This document shows, in pieces, positions 49,501 through 60,749 of a stretch of DNA of 64,000 nt. Under the pieces are notes generated by a model that worked only from the letters and a program-made list of their open reading frames with translations, searched no databases and had not been told where the DNA came from. Numbering within the stretch: the first letter of the stretch is position 1; each line of letters starts with the position of its first letter. This DNA comes from Physcomitrium patens. Taxonomy: Eukaryota; Streptophyta; Bryopsida; Funariales; Funariaceae. The stretch spans positions 5,191,816 to 5,255,815 of the forward strand of contig NC_037262.1 of assembly GCF_000002425.4 (NCBI RefSeq), in the 5' to 3' direction. Both the position numbers and the translations under genes were made by a program.

Positions 49501-51528
49501 GCATAAGAAAAAAATCTCACTTAATTTACAAATCCTTTACCTATTGTCACTCCTAAAATATCGGATCTAAGATAAGATACAGTTCTAAGTTTCATAGAAC
49601 TCTTCCAAAGCCAACTAAGTATCCAATTAAGTATTTTAGGCAATTATCTTGACTATTGGACTACAAAAGCTTGGTTCCAAAAATTACTTTGTTATTTATT
49701 ATATTTATAGTTCCAAAAATAACTTTATTATTTATTATATTTATAATTTTAAAAATTATTCTTATATATAAACAATTATCATCAACAAAGAAAGATACAA
49801 TATCTCATATGCATTCTATTCTAATCCACTCAAGCAACTCACCAAATTGCACCTACAAACTGATTATCTAGTGGGATCGAGTTATGGATTATCAAAGCTC
49901 TATAGCCACTTGATTGTTCATGAATTTATATGTTTTTGATGCAAAGCCCCTATAATTATTTTTGAATTTGTAATATTAGGTTGAAGGCCTCATATTCTAT
50001 AAGATACTATTTAGTACAGTTAAGTCTTGACACATACCAAACCTTCCAAATATTTCAGGACATCCTTCCAAGCACCACAGAGGAGCTAGAAATAGTTTTT
50101 AACCAACAATTGATACATCTTGATTTAATCTTAGTAATTGCATCATTACTCCAAGTATAAAGATTATTTTTTGAGCCCTTCTTTTTGCTTAATATAATTC
50201 TCTAAATAGATTGCTTCTTTTCATTAATATGGAACAATCTACTACATTCACTCCATTTGACCAAACCTACTATAAAATTACACAATGACTCAAATTAAAT
50301 GAATCTAATTTATGATTTATTAAGTTACCGCTTGGATATTTAATTACAGGGAGTATTTTTTTTCTTTTGAAATTATCAATCAATAAGAAGTTATAATTAG
50401 ATTGCTTCTACGTGTGCCAACTTTTTGCTAAAAAGTTATTGATATGTTTGAATTAATTTTTTTTATAGATTATAAGTTTATTTTATTTTATTTAGATGGA
50501 TTTTATGGAGTTTTGTATGTTTTTTCTTCTTTTGATGAAGAAAAAAGAAAGATGAAATAAATGATAAGGTGGAACCTTTAGAATTGAAACAAAGTAAATG
50601 TGTAAGTGTCAACAACTTTTTTTCATTTAGCCTAGAATTAGATACTTACAAAGAAGATCAAAAATTCATAATTAGGCTCATTGATATTTATCATAACAAG
50701 AAATAGAAGATATTGGTAGAAAATATTTAAAAAGAAATTTTAAATTTTCATTATGAATAAAATTATTTCTCAAATGATTTTATTTTAAGATATCAAATCT
50801 AGTATATTGGAGTATCTTATATTGCATAGGAATAGGTTACTAATATGATTATCATTAACTTATTAAATTTTCTTGAAGAATGTGACTAGGTTTTTAAATT
50901 TGTATAATTCTTTAAGTTGTTGGAGTGATAGTAGAGTCAAAAAGATAGCACATAGAAGTGAATGAGTGAATTTAGTAGAAAGTTATTAATTCCAATAAGA
51001 ATTAGAAATAATAGCAATCTTCTAAAATGATTTTTAGAATTTTTACTTCTTAACTTGATTGTATAAGATTATTTTCTAGATTAAGCTAATGTTTTTTGAA
51101 GAATCTTTATCCAAGTAGTTTTATAAGTATATTAAGTATTTGTAAAAAAGATGGAAAAAATTTCAAGGAGGATTTTATTTGCTTAAATCTTCTCATTTGT
51201 AAAACAACAATATGTTGCTATGTACTTAGTTCTTAACTTGATTTGGAGCTTGTCATCATATAAATGAAGCTTTGATTTTCATAATAAATGACAATAGTTC
51301 TAAGATGTTGATGACAAAGTCATGTCTATATTCCATTTGCAATGGTCAACAAATTTGTATATTCAACCTCAATTGATAAGATATCAATTATAGCAACACT
51401 TATTTTTTTTTGAAGCATGGGTGATTAAAAAAACCTTCCAATATATATATATATTATTAGTTCGTCATAAGTAAAATCCTTCCTTTAATTGGTATTGAAA
51501 ATTCTTCTAGATTCTTTTCTTACAAAAA

Positions 51529-51571
<43 letters not shown>

Positions 51572-51762
51572 CCATAAATGCCTATGATACAATACATACT
51601 TTATTTGAGAGCTTAAAGAAGTATTTTTGGAATTTAGAAAGAAACTTGGACACAATATTTACTACTAAATATATATATATATATATTATTAGTTCGTCAT
51701 AAGTAAAATCCTTCCTCTAATTGGTATTGAAAATTCTTCTAGATTCTTTTCTTACAAAAATT

Positions 51763-51799
<37 letters not shown>

Positions 51800-52180
51800 C
51801 CATAAATGCCTATGATACAATACATACTTTATTTGAGAGCTTAAAGAAGTATTTTTGGAATTTAGAAAGAAACTTGGACACAATATTTACTACTAAAAAA
51901 TTATCAAGCTTAATATAAGTGAGGTGGTTGAATTTTTCTACTATACTTTGATATTTTACAACATTCATAAAATAAGGCTCGCATGTTATGTGTGAGCTTT
52001 AATTTCTCATTCATTGATGAGTTAAATAGCTAAGCATATTCAATGCATACATACGTCAAGTGAAGAATATTCTTAAAAGTAACCAAACACTCTCCATTTA
52101 GAGAAAGCAAGTGATGTTTCTTTTAGAGAGCTAAAACATTCAAAAGCAAATATTAAGCTTTTGTTTGAGCAATTGGACTC
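46517..52180. other. AT-rich desert, mostly unassigned
   Basis: No intact gene. Minus-strand frames at 48.0-49.4 kb (for example MQKDKSLATSILIRPSRF at 49392) have the flavour of retroelement ORFs but no motif I can name. A short duplication (CCAAAAAT...TTTATTATATTTATA) occurs at about 49678-49750. A 232 bp tandem duplication lies at 51441-51899. Confidence 0.4.
51441..51899. repeat. Tandem duplication, unit about 232 bp
   Basis: The block holding TTAGTTCGTCATAAGTAAAATCC, a TA microsatellite and ATTTGAGAGCTTAAAGAAGT occurs twice; equivalent points are 51461 and 51693. The copies differ by few bases (CTTTAATT or CTCTAATT) and by the number of TA units. Both junctions fall in TA repeats, which suggests slippage or unequal exchange between them. 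Confidence 0.9.
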
Positions 52181-52444
52181 ATGTCGAAATATCAAGAATA
52201 CCTCTATATAATAGCATATATGCCCCTAGAACTTATGCCCCTAGAATTGTTAAAAATGACATACATATCTTCCACCTTGATAAAGTATTAGAAATCTGAC
52301 AAATTCATTAGTGTTCATATGGACCAAATAGTGACTTTTGTGATTTAGTGTGTCGGAAAATAAGAAAAAAAATGAGAGTGCCGCAGTTGCCGGAGAGTGC
52401 ACAGCATGCGGCTCTCTCCGCAGCATCCTGTCCACGTCGCCTCC
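52181..52444 (+). repeat. Left terminal inverted repeat
   Basis: 264 bp, reverse-complementary to 53426-53801 with small gaps; by eye about 85% identity in the outer half. The inner half is markedly GC-richer than the outer half. Confidence 0.85.
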
Positions 52445-52715
52445 AGGTAAGCGCCAACCTCCAAACCCACGCTAATACTGAGAATTCAACTCTGAGATCA
52501 TGTCATCGTGAAGGCCTGGATGTTTTCCAGGGCCACCATATTACACAGGGAGAGAGTACCCTGCAGAGAATTGTTGGAGGGGGCGTTGGCGTTGATACGG
52601 CGCCTGGAGCCCGAAGTGACCCGAAGGTGCATGACTAGAGAAGATACTGAGACCATGTTGGAGTATTTGGTGAGCAATAATGTAGACTGTGCATAAGATT
52701 TGGGGGGAGGAACCC

Positions 52716-53366
52716 TTATGATGAGACAGGGGAGTTGATATCAATGTTGGTATACTGGTTGCCCGCTTTCTGTTGCATTTGAGGTCGGGGTAAGGACTTC
52801 CGCGGTGTAATCAGCTCCACAGAAGAGTTGAAATGATTGTCACCAGGAAAGGGGTACATCTGCTCAGCCTTGACACTGCGGGATTTGAACATGCTGCTGC
52901 CAGGGGTTGAAGAATATTCAAACTGCGTGAACATCAGGTCGTTGTCGAACTCGAAGGGTGAATCAAGTGGGCTCCTAGGCGAGTTCAACTGCTTGATTGT
53001 TGCTTCACCGTCGCAAGAATCAGTGACTAGAAACGCGGAGTTGTCGGAGAGAGAGGGCGAGCCACAATTGATTGTCGAAGATGACTCTGAGCCTGAAGAT
53101 TGCACACAGAGAGAACGAAAAGGTCCGAGAAAAGCATTGTTTACGAGCGATAAGTCACTAGCTAAATTAGATTGATTTGAATGAAACACAGCGTGACAGA
53201 GCTAGTACTGACCTTGGCGCTCAAGAATCAAAGCAGATGCGGTCTGAACACCGATGTTCAATGCAGGTGTCAGGTCCTTGCGGTCCGCAGACTTCTCCTT
53301 CTTCGGAGACTTCTTCAATCGCAACCTTGTATCATTGGAGCCCGTGATAGATACAAGTAGATTTCT
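52716..53366 (-). pseudogene. Two-exon gene fragment of unknown family inside the inverted-repeat island
   Basis: Exon A (53366 or lower, to 53213) and exon B (53161-52716) join in phase across a 51 bp GT-AG intron. Exon A reads LKKSPKKEKSADRKDLTPAL then NIGVQTASALILERQ. Exon B adds 147 residues rich in Ser, Pro and Asn, with LNSPRSPLDSPFEFDNDLMF and ELITPRKSLPRP, ending in a TAA. There is no start codon: exon A opens after a stop at 53367-53369. The Ser-Pro motifs recall the variable part of plant FLZ-domain (DUF581) proteins, but the FLZ zinc finger itself is absent, so I do not assign it. It may be a captured fragment or the 3' end of a once larger gene. Confidence 0.5.
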
Positions 53367-53425
53367 TCATCCTCTTTGTTTTGATTGCGTGCACAAGACG
53401 GGATGTTGCGGGGGAGAGAGAAGCG

Positions 53426-53801
53426 GGAGGCGACGGTGGGCGGGATGCTCCGGGGGAAAGAGCCGCATGCTGTGCACTCTCGGCCAGCTCCGGCACTCTC
53501 CTTTTTTTGACAATCTGCCCAAGAGTGCACATCATGCAGTACCCTTCTTCTTCTTTTTTTGACAATCTGCCCAAGAGTGCACATCATGCAGTACCCTTCT
53601 TCTTCTTTTTTTTTTTTTTTTTTTTTTTTTGACACATTAAATCACAAAAGTCACTATTTGGGCCCATATGAAGGCAAAAACACTAATGAAATGATAAGAT
53701 TTTTAATACCTTATCAAGGTGGTATGTATGCTATTATTAGAAATTATAGGGGCATATATGCTATTATCAAGAATATAGGGGTATTCTTGATAGTTTGACA
53801 T
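53426..53801 (-). repeat. Right terminal inverted repeat
   Basis: Inverted copy of 52181-52444, lengthened by a 52 bp tandem duplication and a run of T at about 53607-53630. Confidence 0.85.
53509..53612. repeat. Tandem duplication, 2 x 52 bp, within the right inverted repeat
   Basis: The unit starting GACAATCTGCCCAAGAGTG and ending in a CTT/T run occurs at 53509-53560 and again at 53561-53612, essentially identical. Each contains GAGTGCACATCATGCAGT, a diverged version of the repeat's own GAGTGCACAGCATGCGGC, so the end has been locally copied. Confidence 0.9.
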
Positions 53802-53829
53802 ATTTGAGGGGTTTGTATGATATTTTCCC

Positions 53830-55919
53830 AAAAAGAAAAAAAATTAAAAATTTGAAGGGCCTTTTAAAATTGGCTATGTGGGTTGTAAGATTAAGTTGGA
53901 ATAATTTGGTTAAGTTCCTAAGTCTTTTCAAAAATGCAAAGAGCTTTTCAAAAATGCTAAGCCTTCTTATTTCACAATAAAAATCTAGTTAATGGTATGG
54001 TATAAAGACTTATATGTTTATAGAAAAGATTGAATTATGGCGACTAATTTTAATGACACAATAATGTGCCAATTTTGAGCAAGAAATCACATAATTACTA
54101 CAAAAGCAAAAATGCATTATAAAAAGTTATAAAAAATGGACTAGAAGATATTAGAAAATGTTGCAAATATAATTCACTCCAGATATTATGCCACTTTTCT
54201 CTTTAAAAACAAATATGATTTTAAGATTTTTTATCAAATTCAATAGCATAAAATAAGAATTTAATTTTTTCACTTTGAATAAATTATTAATAAAAGAAAA
54301 ATCTCATATATTTTTAGTAAATAAACTATTCAAAATATAAAAATAATATAGTGGTTATATTAATAAAAGAGAAGTTAATAAGATACAAAAATGATTTAAT
54401 ATTATGTAACAAAGTTGGAAGCATATGGAAGTTAAGAAAATATTTTTACAAAAACCATGTGATACACATGAAACTAAAATCAACAAGGCTAATAGTATGT
54501 AAAAATAATAAAAATGATAATAATAAAAAATTTAACCAAATTTTTTTAAAATAAATTTATAGTAAGATATACTTAGTTCATCTAAAAGAATTGAAAGCAG
54601 ATCAATCTATTGTGGTTACACATGATGGCCAAGACAAAGGAGAGAACAAGCTTGAAATGCTTACATAATTTTCAATGTGTTTAAAATAGAATAAAGGAAT
54701 ATAAAATGAAGTTGAACACAATCTGTTTCAAAAGCTTCTTTTAAAGTGAAGAATAGTAGCATGTTCTATCTTGTCCATTTTCTTGTATTTCATTTATGAG
54801 CATTATTTCTTAAAAAATACATACAAATTCTTGAAATGATGTCGGAAATTTTTTGGACTTTAAAATGAAGTTTGGAATTTTTTGACATTGATAGAATAAA
54901 ACAAAAATTTGAGTAGATTGAGCTCTTATAGAATTAAAATGCAAAAATTCAATTTTGTTAAGAAATGTAAGTGAGATGTTATTAATCACCAAGAAGAGAG
55001 GTAGTAAGGGAATTGTACTAAGAAGCAAAAATTTATTTAGATCTCTGTAGTGGTCCCAAATGTTTAAAAATATATAACTTTCTCAAAATTTATCAAAATT
55101 TAAGAAGTAACAAACCTACTAACACTCACATATCATATTAAGAATGATAGAGTTTTTAAGTAAGACAAAAAAAGTTTCATAAAAAAAAGTACAACTTTAA
55201 AAGATTTAAAAATATCTATTAGAATTTTGGAATTTTTTTTCAAAACATAAAAATCCTTAGAAGTTGATTATTGTAATTAGACAAAGGAACATGTAGTCAT
55301 ATCTATATTATTTCATACATTTATATTTTTAAAAGTAAATTTGTAAGCCAAAATATAGAATTTAGTAGTTTTTTTTTTCTTATAAATATTTTTTGTATTG
55401 AATTATTCTTCATATAATAGACATCTAATAAAAATCCATTCTTTTATAATTACAATATAAAAATATTCATGAATTTAATAGATTTTTATATTATATATTT
55501 TATGAATTTTAAAAAATATTGTAATTCTTTTTTATGGTTATCTTTTAAAATTGATAACATCTAATTTAAGATCTTTTCATGCCTATTTTTAAGTAGAAAA
55601 AAAAATACATACACTTAAAATCTTATTAGTTTGTATGACTTATGTAGTTCAAAATACATTTAATAAAAAAGCTTGTACAACTATACAACTATAAGGGTTT
55701 TTAAATGTCTAAGATTGAATTGAATTTTTGACTATACAACTTATATCATAGTATCTTTTATTTTATTTTATTTTATTTTTATTTTTTTTATAATCCTCTA
55801 CCAATTTTTTCCTTCAAATAAAGAAAGACATCACCATAACCACCTACAACTTAGAACATCCTCACATCTTACACACTTCATTTATTTACACATTTATTTA
55901 TACATTTATTTATTTACTT

Positions 55920-55961
<42 letters not shown>

Positions 55962-55970
55962 CACACACAT
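53830..55970. other. AT-rich desert without recognisable genes
   Basis: Very AT-rich, with poly-A/T tracts and a TTTTA-type repeat near 55755-55785. No domain, repeat family or RNA gene was recognised. A (TA)n microsatellite sits at about 55925-55953. Confidence 0.5.
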
Positions 55971-55971
55971 A

Positions 55972-56080
55972 GTTTTTGTCTCCTTTGGTTTATTCCATTG
56001 GTTTATCTCCTAAGCTGTTTTATATAATAGAGATATATAAGAGAGATAAACCAATGGAATAAACCAAAAGAGACAAAAAC
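55972..56080. repeat. Long near-perfect hairpin, 38 bp arms, 33 nt loop
   Basis: Arms 55972-56009 and 56043-56080 are reverse complements at 37 of 38 positions (one G/A difference). The arm contains GGTTTATTCCATTGGTTTAT. The loop is 33 nt. Such a stem could be a young fold-back element or the precursor of a small RNA; the sequence alone does not decide. Confidence 0.95.
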
Positions 56081-56756
56081 CATCTCTAATTGGCTCCATC
56101 TCTCATTATTTTCATAAAAAAATCTCATCAAAAGTGAAGGAAAAGATGATTTCACAAGGCCATAACAAAACCATGTTAATATTGATGGTAACAAAAGATT
56201 ATATACAAATGCATGATATTGATAATAATCCACACTTAAAGTGCAATCTTGTGTAGTGGATACTCACATTATGATGAGGTTACATCCTAGTTCCATTGAT
56301 ACAATTTTTTTTTTTGTTTTGTCTCTTAAGCTTAGGTCATCAACATTCTTTAGGGTCTTTGCTCCCATAAGCAATAATTACGTTGCCCCAATAAAAGTTT
56401 GTAGAATAAAAACTTTGTAATATTTTATTTGTAATCAATGTCTAAATACATTCTTATAAGCTTTTATATTGATTATTGTATGTTGTGGTTGATTATGCAA
56501 TAGATGAGGCAGAGAAGTTGGGCTATACAATAAAAGCTCTAAAAAAATGGACATTGGATTCTAAACAAGAAATGGATATTATGGCTGCATTATGAAATCC
56601 ATGCAAAATGCCAAAATAAAATCCATGTGAGTTGAATCTATGGATTGGATAACATGGCTATCGGGGTGTTATCATTCTTGTGGATATTTTTGATTCATTT
56701 AGTTTCAACCAATTAATATAAGAAGTTGTTCAACATTAAAGACATAGTTGACATAC

Positions 56757-56999
56757 AAACTTAAAAAGGATATTGTTGCAACTTATCAAAATTATAATCT
56801 CGATTTTGTATTTTCACTGGATGGGAATCCAAAGTAATATCTTACTGCTCCATCACTAATTGTTTTTGAGAATGGTTTGGATAATGAAAAATGTGACCTT
56901 GTGATGTATTTCAACCATGTCTTTTATGAACAACAATGGTATTTGCAAGTAGATAGCAGTGAAGGAATTAAGATGTTAGAAGATTGTTTATTTTTATAA
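56757..56999 (+). pseudogene. Decayed fragment of a YAK1/DYRK-type protein kinase gene
   Basis: The frame reads KLKKDIVATYQNYNLDFVFS, a stop at 56835, then YLTAPSLIVFENGLDNEKCD and LVMYFNHVFYEQQ. This follows the region just before the kinase domain in plant YAK1 proteins (LTKDIIETY...NP..FLT.PS..VLN.G.DN.NSDLI...NFVL). The glycine-rich loop and catalytic parts were not found downstream, and the frame ends at 56997. The remnant is a fragment, not a working gene. It lies about 4 kb upstream of, and on the same strand as, the Helitron helicase remnant. Confidence 0.55.
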
Positions 57000-57880
57000 T
57001 TTAGATTTGAAGGTGCATCATTGTTGAATTATTTGGCAAAAAAATTAAGATAAAGATTAAAATACAAAGTGGATGGTATTGGAGAGTATAATATATAAAA
57101 AAAACCATGCTTAATATATCCAAGTGCAATTTGAAATCAGGATTTTATACATGGTGTAGCATGACTTTTGTACATTAGGTTTGAACTTCTTATAGAGAAT
57201 TTGTGAGTAAATCCTTAAAAATGATGATTGGCATGTATTTTCGGATTTTATTTATTTTATAATTGTAGATGAATAAAATACATATATAAGTGGTAGGGAA
57301 GCTTGTGATAATTTTGGTCTTTGATGATACGTCTTGAGATTTTGTCTTTTTGTATTTTTTTATATAAGTGTTGCTTTTGTTCATTTAATCTTGGCTTCAT
57401 TCATAGTAGGTGCCTTAAATTCTTCAATTGTATTAGTTGGTTATGGTTATGTAGGTACAAGTTCTTAAAAGGGTATGTGTAAATAAAATCCATGCAAGTA
57501 TGTTTTTTTGTCATTTCTATTGGTAACTAGTCTTGAAACATCTTTTTTTTTTCACTATGTGAAAGTGTGATGATCTGAAATATAATGGCAAGAGTAAAAA
57601 ATAAATAAATAAATAAATAAAAAATAGTTTTAGTATTTTCTAGTTTTTTAAAGTTGTTTACGATGTACAATTGTTATATTGCTAACTGTCCACTATTTGA
57701 ATAAGGTTTGCATAATCATGTTGAATTAAAAAAGTTTCAAATGGCTTTGCATTGTGACTCATACTTGAACATCTAATAATTATTATGAATAACAGTGTTC
57801 AAGATTGAAGAGAAATTCTTTGCCTTCATTACCATTGTAGAATAAGTAGTTATTTGCTGATTTGTAGATACTTAGTTTAT
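57000..57880. other. AT-rich, unassigned
   Basis: Sequence following the kinase fragment, with no further kinase motif. An (AAAT)n tract lies at about 57597-57620. No gene is supported. Confidence 0.4.
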
Positions 57881-58600
57881 AGTGTAAACAGGGATAGATG
57901 ACTGTTGGAAAGGTAGTTCAGTAGTTAAAATGGATGAATAGTTAGGAAAAGCAGTTTTCATTAGAGATGTAGCAGTTGGTATCTCGTGGTAGGATAAGGA
58001 GGATGAGAGAGAGGAAGAAACGGCCATTACTGTAATAGTGTGAGCCGGGGTAAGCTTGGTGCTACCTCTTTTCTTTTGTTGTTATGTTCTTTGAAATAAG
58101 AGTATTGAGAGTTTCTGAATATTGTGAAGTGAATCATGGAATGAAAGTATGAATAGAATTATATGTTATTGAATGAGAAGAAGAGAGATTGAATGCTGAA
58201 ATCTGAATGTAGTTCAGCAGAAAGAGTGAATCTGTGGTTGTGTGAAACACTGTAATGTGAATGGTAGTTCTGTGTGAAGAATTCCAGTAATTGGAATGAG
58301 GGTAATTGTGTGCCGAAGCTGTGATGTTGAGGTATTACAGTTGGAGATTATAAGAGTGAAGATATATTGGTGAAAATAACAGTTATTGGTATGACTGAAT
58401 TGTTGTAAAGAAGAGATTGATAAGGTGAAAGGAGAGATTATAGTTTCCTTGTGTGCTTAGACAATGGAAATAGAGACGATATATTGGAGGTAATTAATTG
58501 TGTGACCCTAACGTGAACGCTCAAGCAACTAGTCACTCCCCGTGTTCGAATTCCCCTATACAGATTTATTCTGGGAGGTTTCTTTTGGAATAAGTAAAAC
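57881..58600. other. Higher-GC unassigned segment, possible LTR or other repeat
   Basis: This stands out from its AT-rich flanks by composition and by G-rich, T-poor text such as GAGAGAGGAAGAAACGGCC, GTGAGCCGGGGTAAGC and GTGACCCTAACGTGAACGC. A TTCGAATTCC phrase near 58546 recalls a tRNA B-box, but no matching A-box lies at the right distance. It could be a solo LTR. No terminal repeats or duplications were found. Confidence 0.3.
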
Positions 58601-60289
58601 GAGTAACCACAATCATGTATCTAGAACTATATTCTTGAATTATTTGAAAGAATGCTGCACGCCAATAAATTCAGCACATGTACAATGACTTAGTCAAATA
58701 TACGTTCTAATATGCATATTGAAGCTAGCAAATTATTGTACATACAATCAATATGTGATTGAGGCAATATAAACATATAAAATAGACTAAAAAATATACT
58801 TCTTTAATTTTTTTATTTTATCATAATTTGTTATTTCGACAAAATGATATACACATTAAGATTTCTATAATTCAAAAAAAAAATCTTTGTAAAGCTATTT
58901 TGATATCTTTAAATTAATTGCTTCATCAATTCTCTTCATCACCTCATGAGTGAGCATAAGAAAAACTTACAAGGCTTTCATATTCTCAACGGTATGCACA
59001 TTTGATCAATACAAATAAACAAGACAAATGTTATATTTTAAAGACAATTTTACTTTCATTCCTCAAAACAATCTAATGCATAGTAAGATCAAAACTTATT
59101 AAAAACTACATATTACTACTTGAAGATTATATATAATGAATACAACAATCATTAAGTTTTTAAACTAGGCAGACCGTCTTGATTATAGAAAAAAATTAAA
59201 ATTCACAAATCCAAAATAAATTATTACAATTTGTATCATTGTGGTTAAAAGTACATAAATCAGTTTGATAGCTATAGTAATAATAAAACTGACATTGGGA
59301 TTCTTAATGCATCAAGTTAGATCCAATTATGCTAAAGAAGCTTCAAGCTCCCCAGTAATAGGCTTCAAAGCTTCTACCTTAATTTCTCCAACAAGAGACT
59401 TGGTTGCTAAATGTTACGCATAAACAAATTAGTTATCAATATTTTGTTCTAGATTTACTCAAGAGAGAAAAAATCTCCAAGTCTATGTATGTTTACAGTT
59501 ATCATAGCTATCATTGGGTGGACCATAACATATTGGTGTCTTCAAGAGTTTTTTATGACATTATTTTTGAAAAACTATTTTGACTTGATTCCTATTTATA
59601 TGATTTATAGTCATATCATGTATTTATTTTTATTTATGATTAAATTTTCATTGAAGAAATTATTGAGCTTGTGTTATATACAACAAATCCATGTTGAACT
59701 TATAAAGCCTCGTGTGATGTGGAATTCATACAATCCAAGCAAATTTTTTATAGTATATCTGAGTTCTTTAATTTCTCTTTAAGTGCTTTGATGCTTTGAT
59801 TTTGTTACTTTAGTATGAGGCTTTAATAATCAAAAAGCACCTTTGTAGTAACAAAAATTGGGTTTTTTGAATTTTTTTTGTATCTTTTATTTTTTTTTAT
59901 TGATGGTGCTCTACAATGATGTTTTTTTTTAGTTTCATTAGGAAGAGAAAAATGAAACAATATAAATTTAATTTGATGAATGTAAATTTAAGCTATACAA
60001 ACTTATTATCTTTATTATGAAAATTCATAAAATAAGTATAAACAAAATATCTACCAATATTCTTAAATAACATGATTTTATTGGAGTTTTAAAAGTATTA
60101 CCAATTACAACAACAACTGTTATAAAAATCCTAATTATAAGAATTTGTATATATAAATTAGTAAATATTTTTTAATAAATACTTGTTAGATCATTTATTT
60201 ATTTTGATTTAAAAAATATAATAACTTAAAAAAATTGAGTTTTTTTATTATAAAAAGTTATTATAAAAAGATGTTTAAACATAATCAAT

Positions 60290-60326
<37 letters not shown>

Positions 60327-60749
60327 TGTATGATCTTTACTTTCATATTATTATAACATATTATTAATGCATTATGGTATTATAATTTAATTAATTAAGT
60401 TATATGTGCTTATTTTTATTTTACAAATACTATATAATCTTGCTCAAATACTCAAGCAATATGGTTGTATAAGAAATTTATTGAAGTGTAATTTTGATAC
60501 TTATAATTTTTATTTTTATTTTTTGTAACAAACTCACTGTAATTATTTGGCAAAACTTATGCCATTATCACTAGTCTAGCTTTGACAATAATTGGAATTA
60601 ATCAAAGAGAAATTTCTCAACAATAGTGTAGAGAATGTAACACAACACAAAGAAAAGCTAAAATAGTTTATTGCACAATACTTGCTTAATAATATCAAAG
60701 AAATTACAAGAGCAGTCAAAGAAAGGGTGTAACTATTGTAGATGAGAAT
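58601..60749. other. AT-rich desert with one orphan exon-like frame
   Basis: Mostly unassigned AT-rich DNA with a (TA)n microsatellite at about 60293-60323. On the minus strand 59406-59327 looks like a last exon: it follows a TTTAG acceptor and reads TKSLVGEIKVEALKPITG then ELEASLA and a stop. No upstream exon was found, so it is reported only as a candidate. Confidence 0.3.

Larger units (their letters stand above)
52181..53829. mobile_element. Pack-MULE-like island with long terminal inverted repeats
   Basis: A higher-GC insert in an AT desert. The left end (52181-52444) and right end (53801 back to 53426) are inverted copies: both carry ATCAAGAATAC, AATAGCATATATGCCCC, CACCTTGATAA, CAAATAGTGACTTTTGTGAT and, further in, GAGAGTGCACAGCATGCGGC and GTCGCCTCC. 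The right end may extend to 53829 (GGGAAAATATC on the minus strand). Between them is a two-exon gene fragment in minus orientation. Long inverted ends around a captured, intron-bearing gene piece fit a Mutator-like Pack-MULE. No 9 bp target duplication was found and no transposase is present, so the class is inferred. Confidence 0.6.

Noticed and set aside
58500-58570. tRNA gene suggested by a TTCGAATTCC phrase
   Set aside because: No A-box at the right spacing and no cloverleaf could be drawn.
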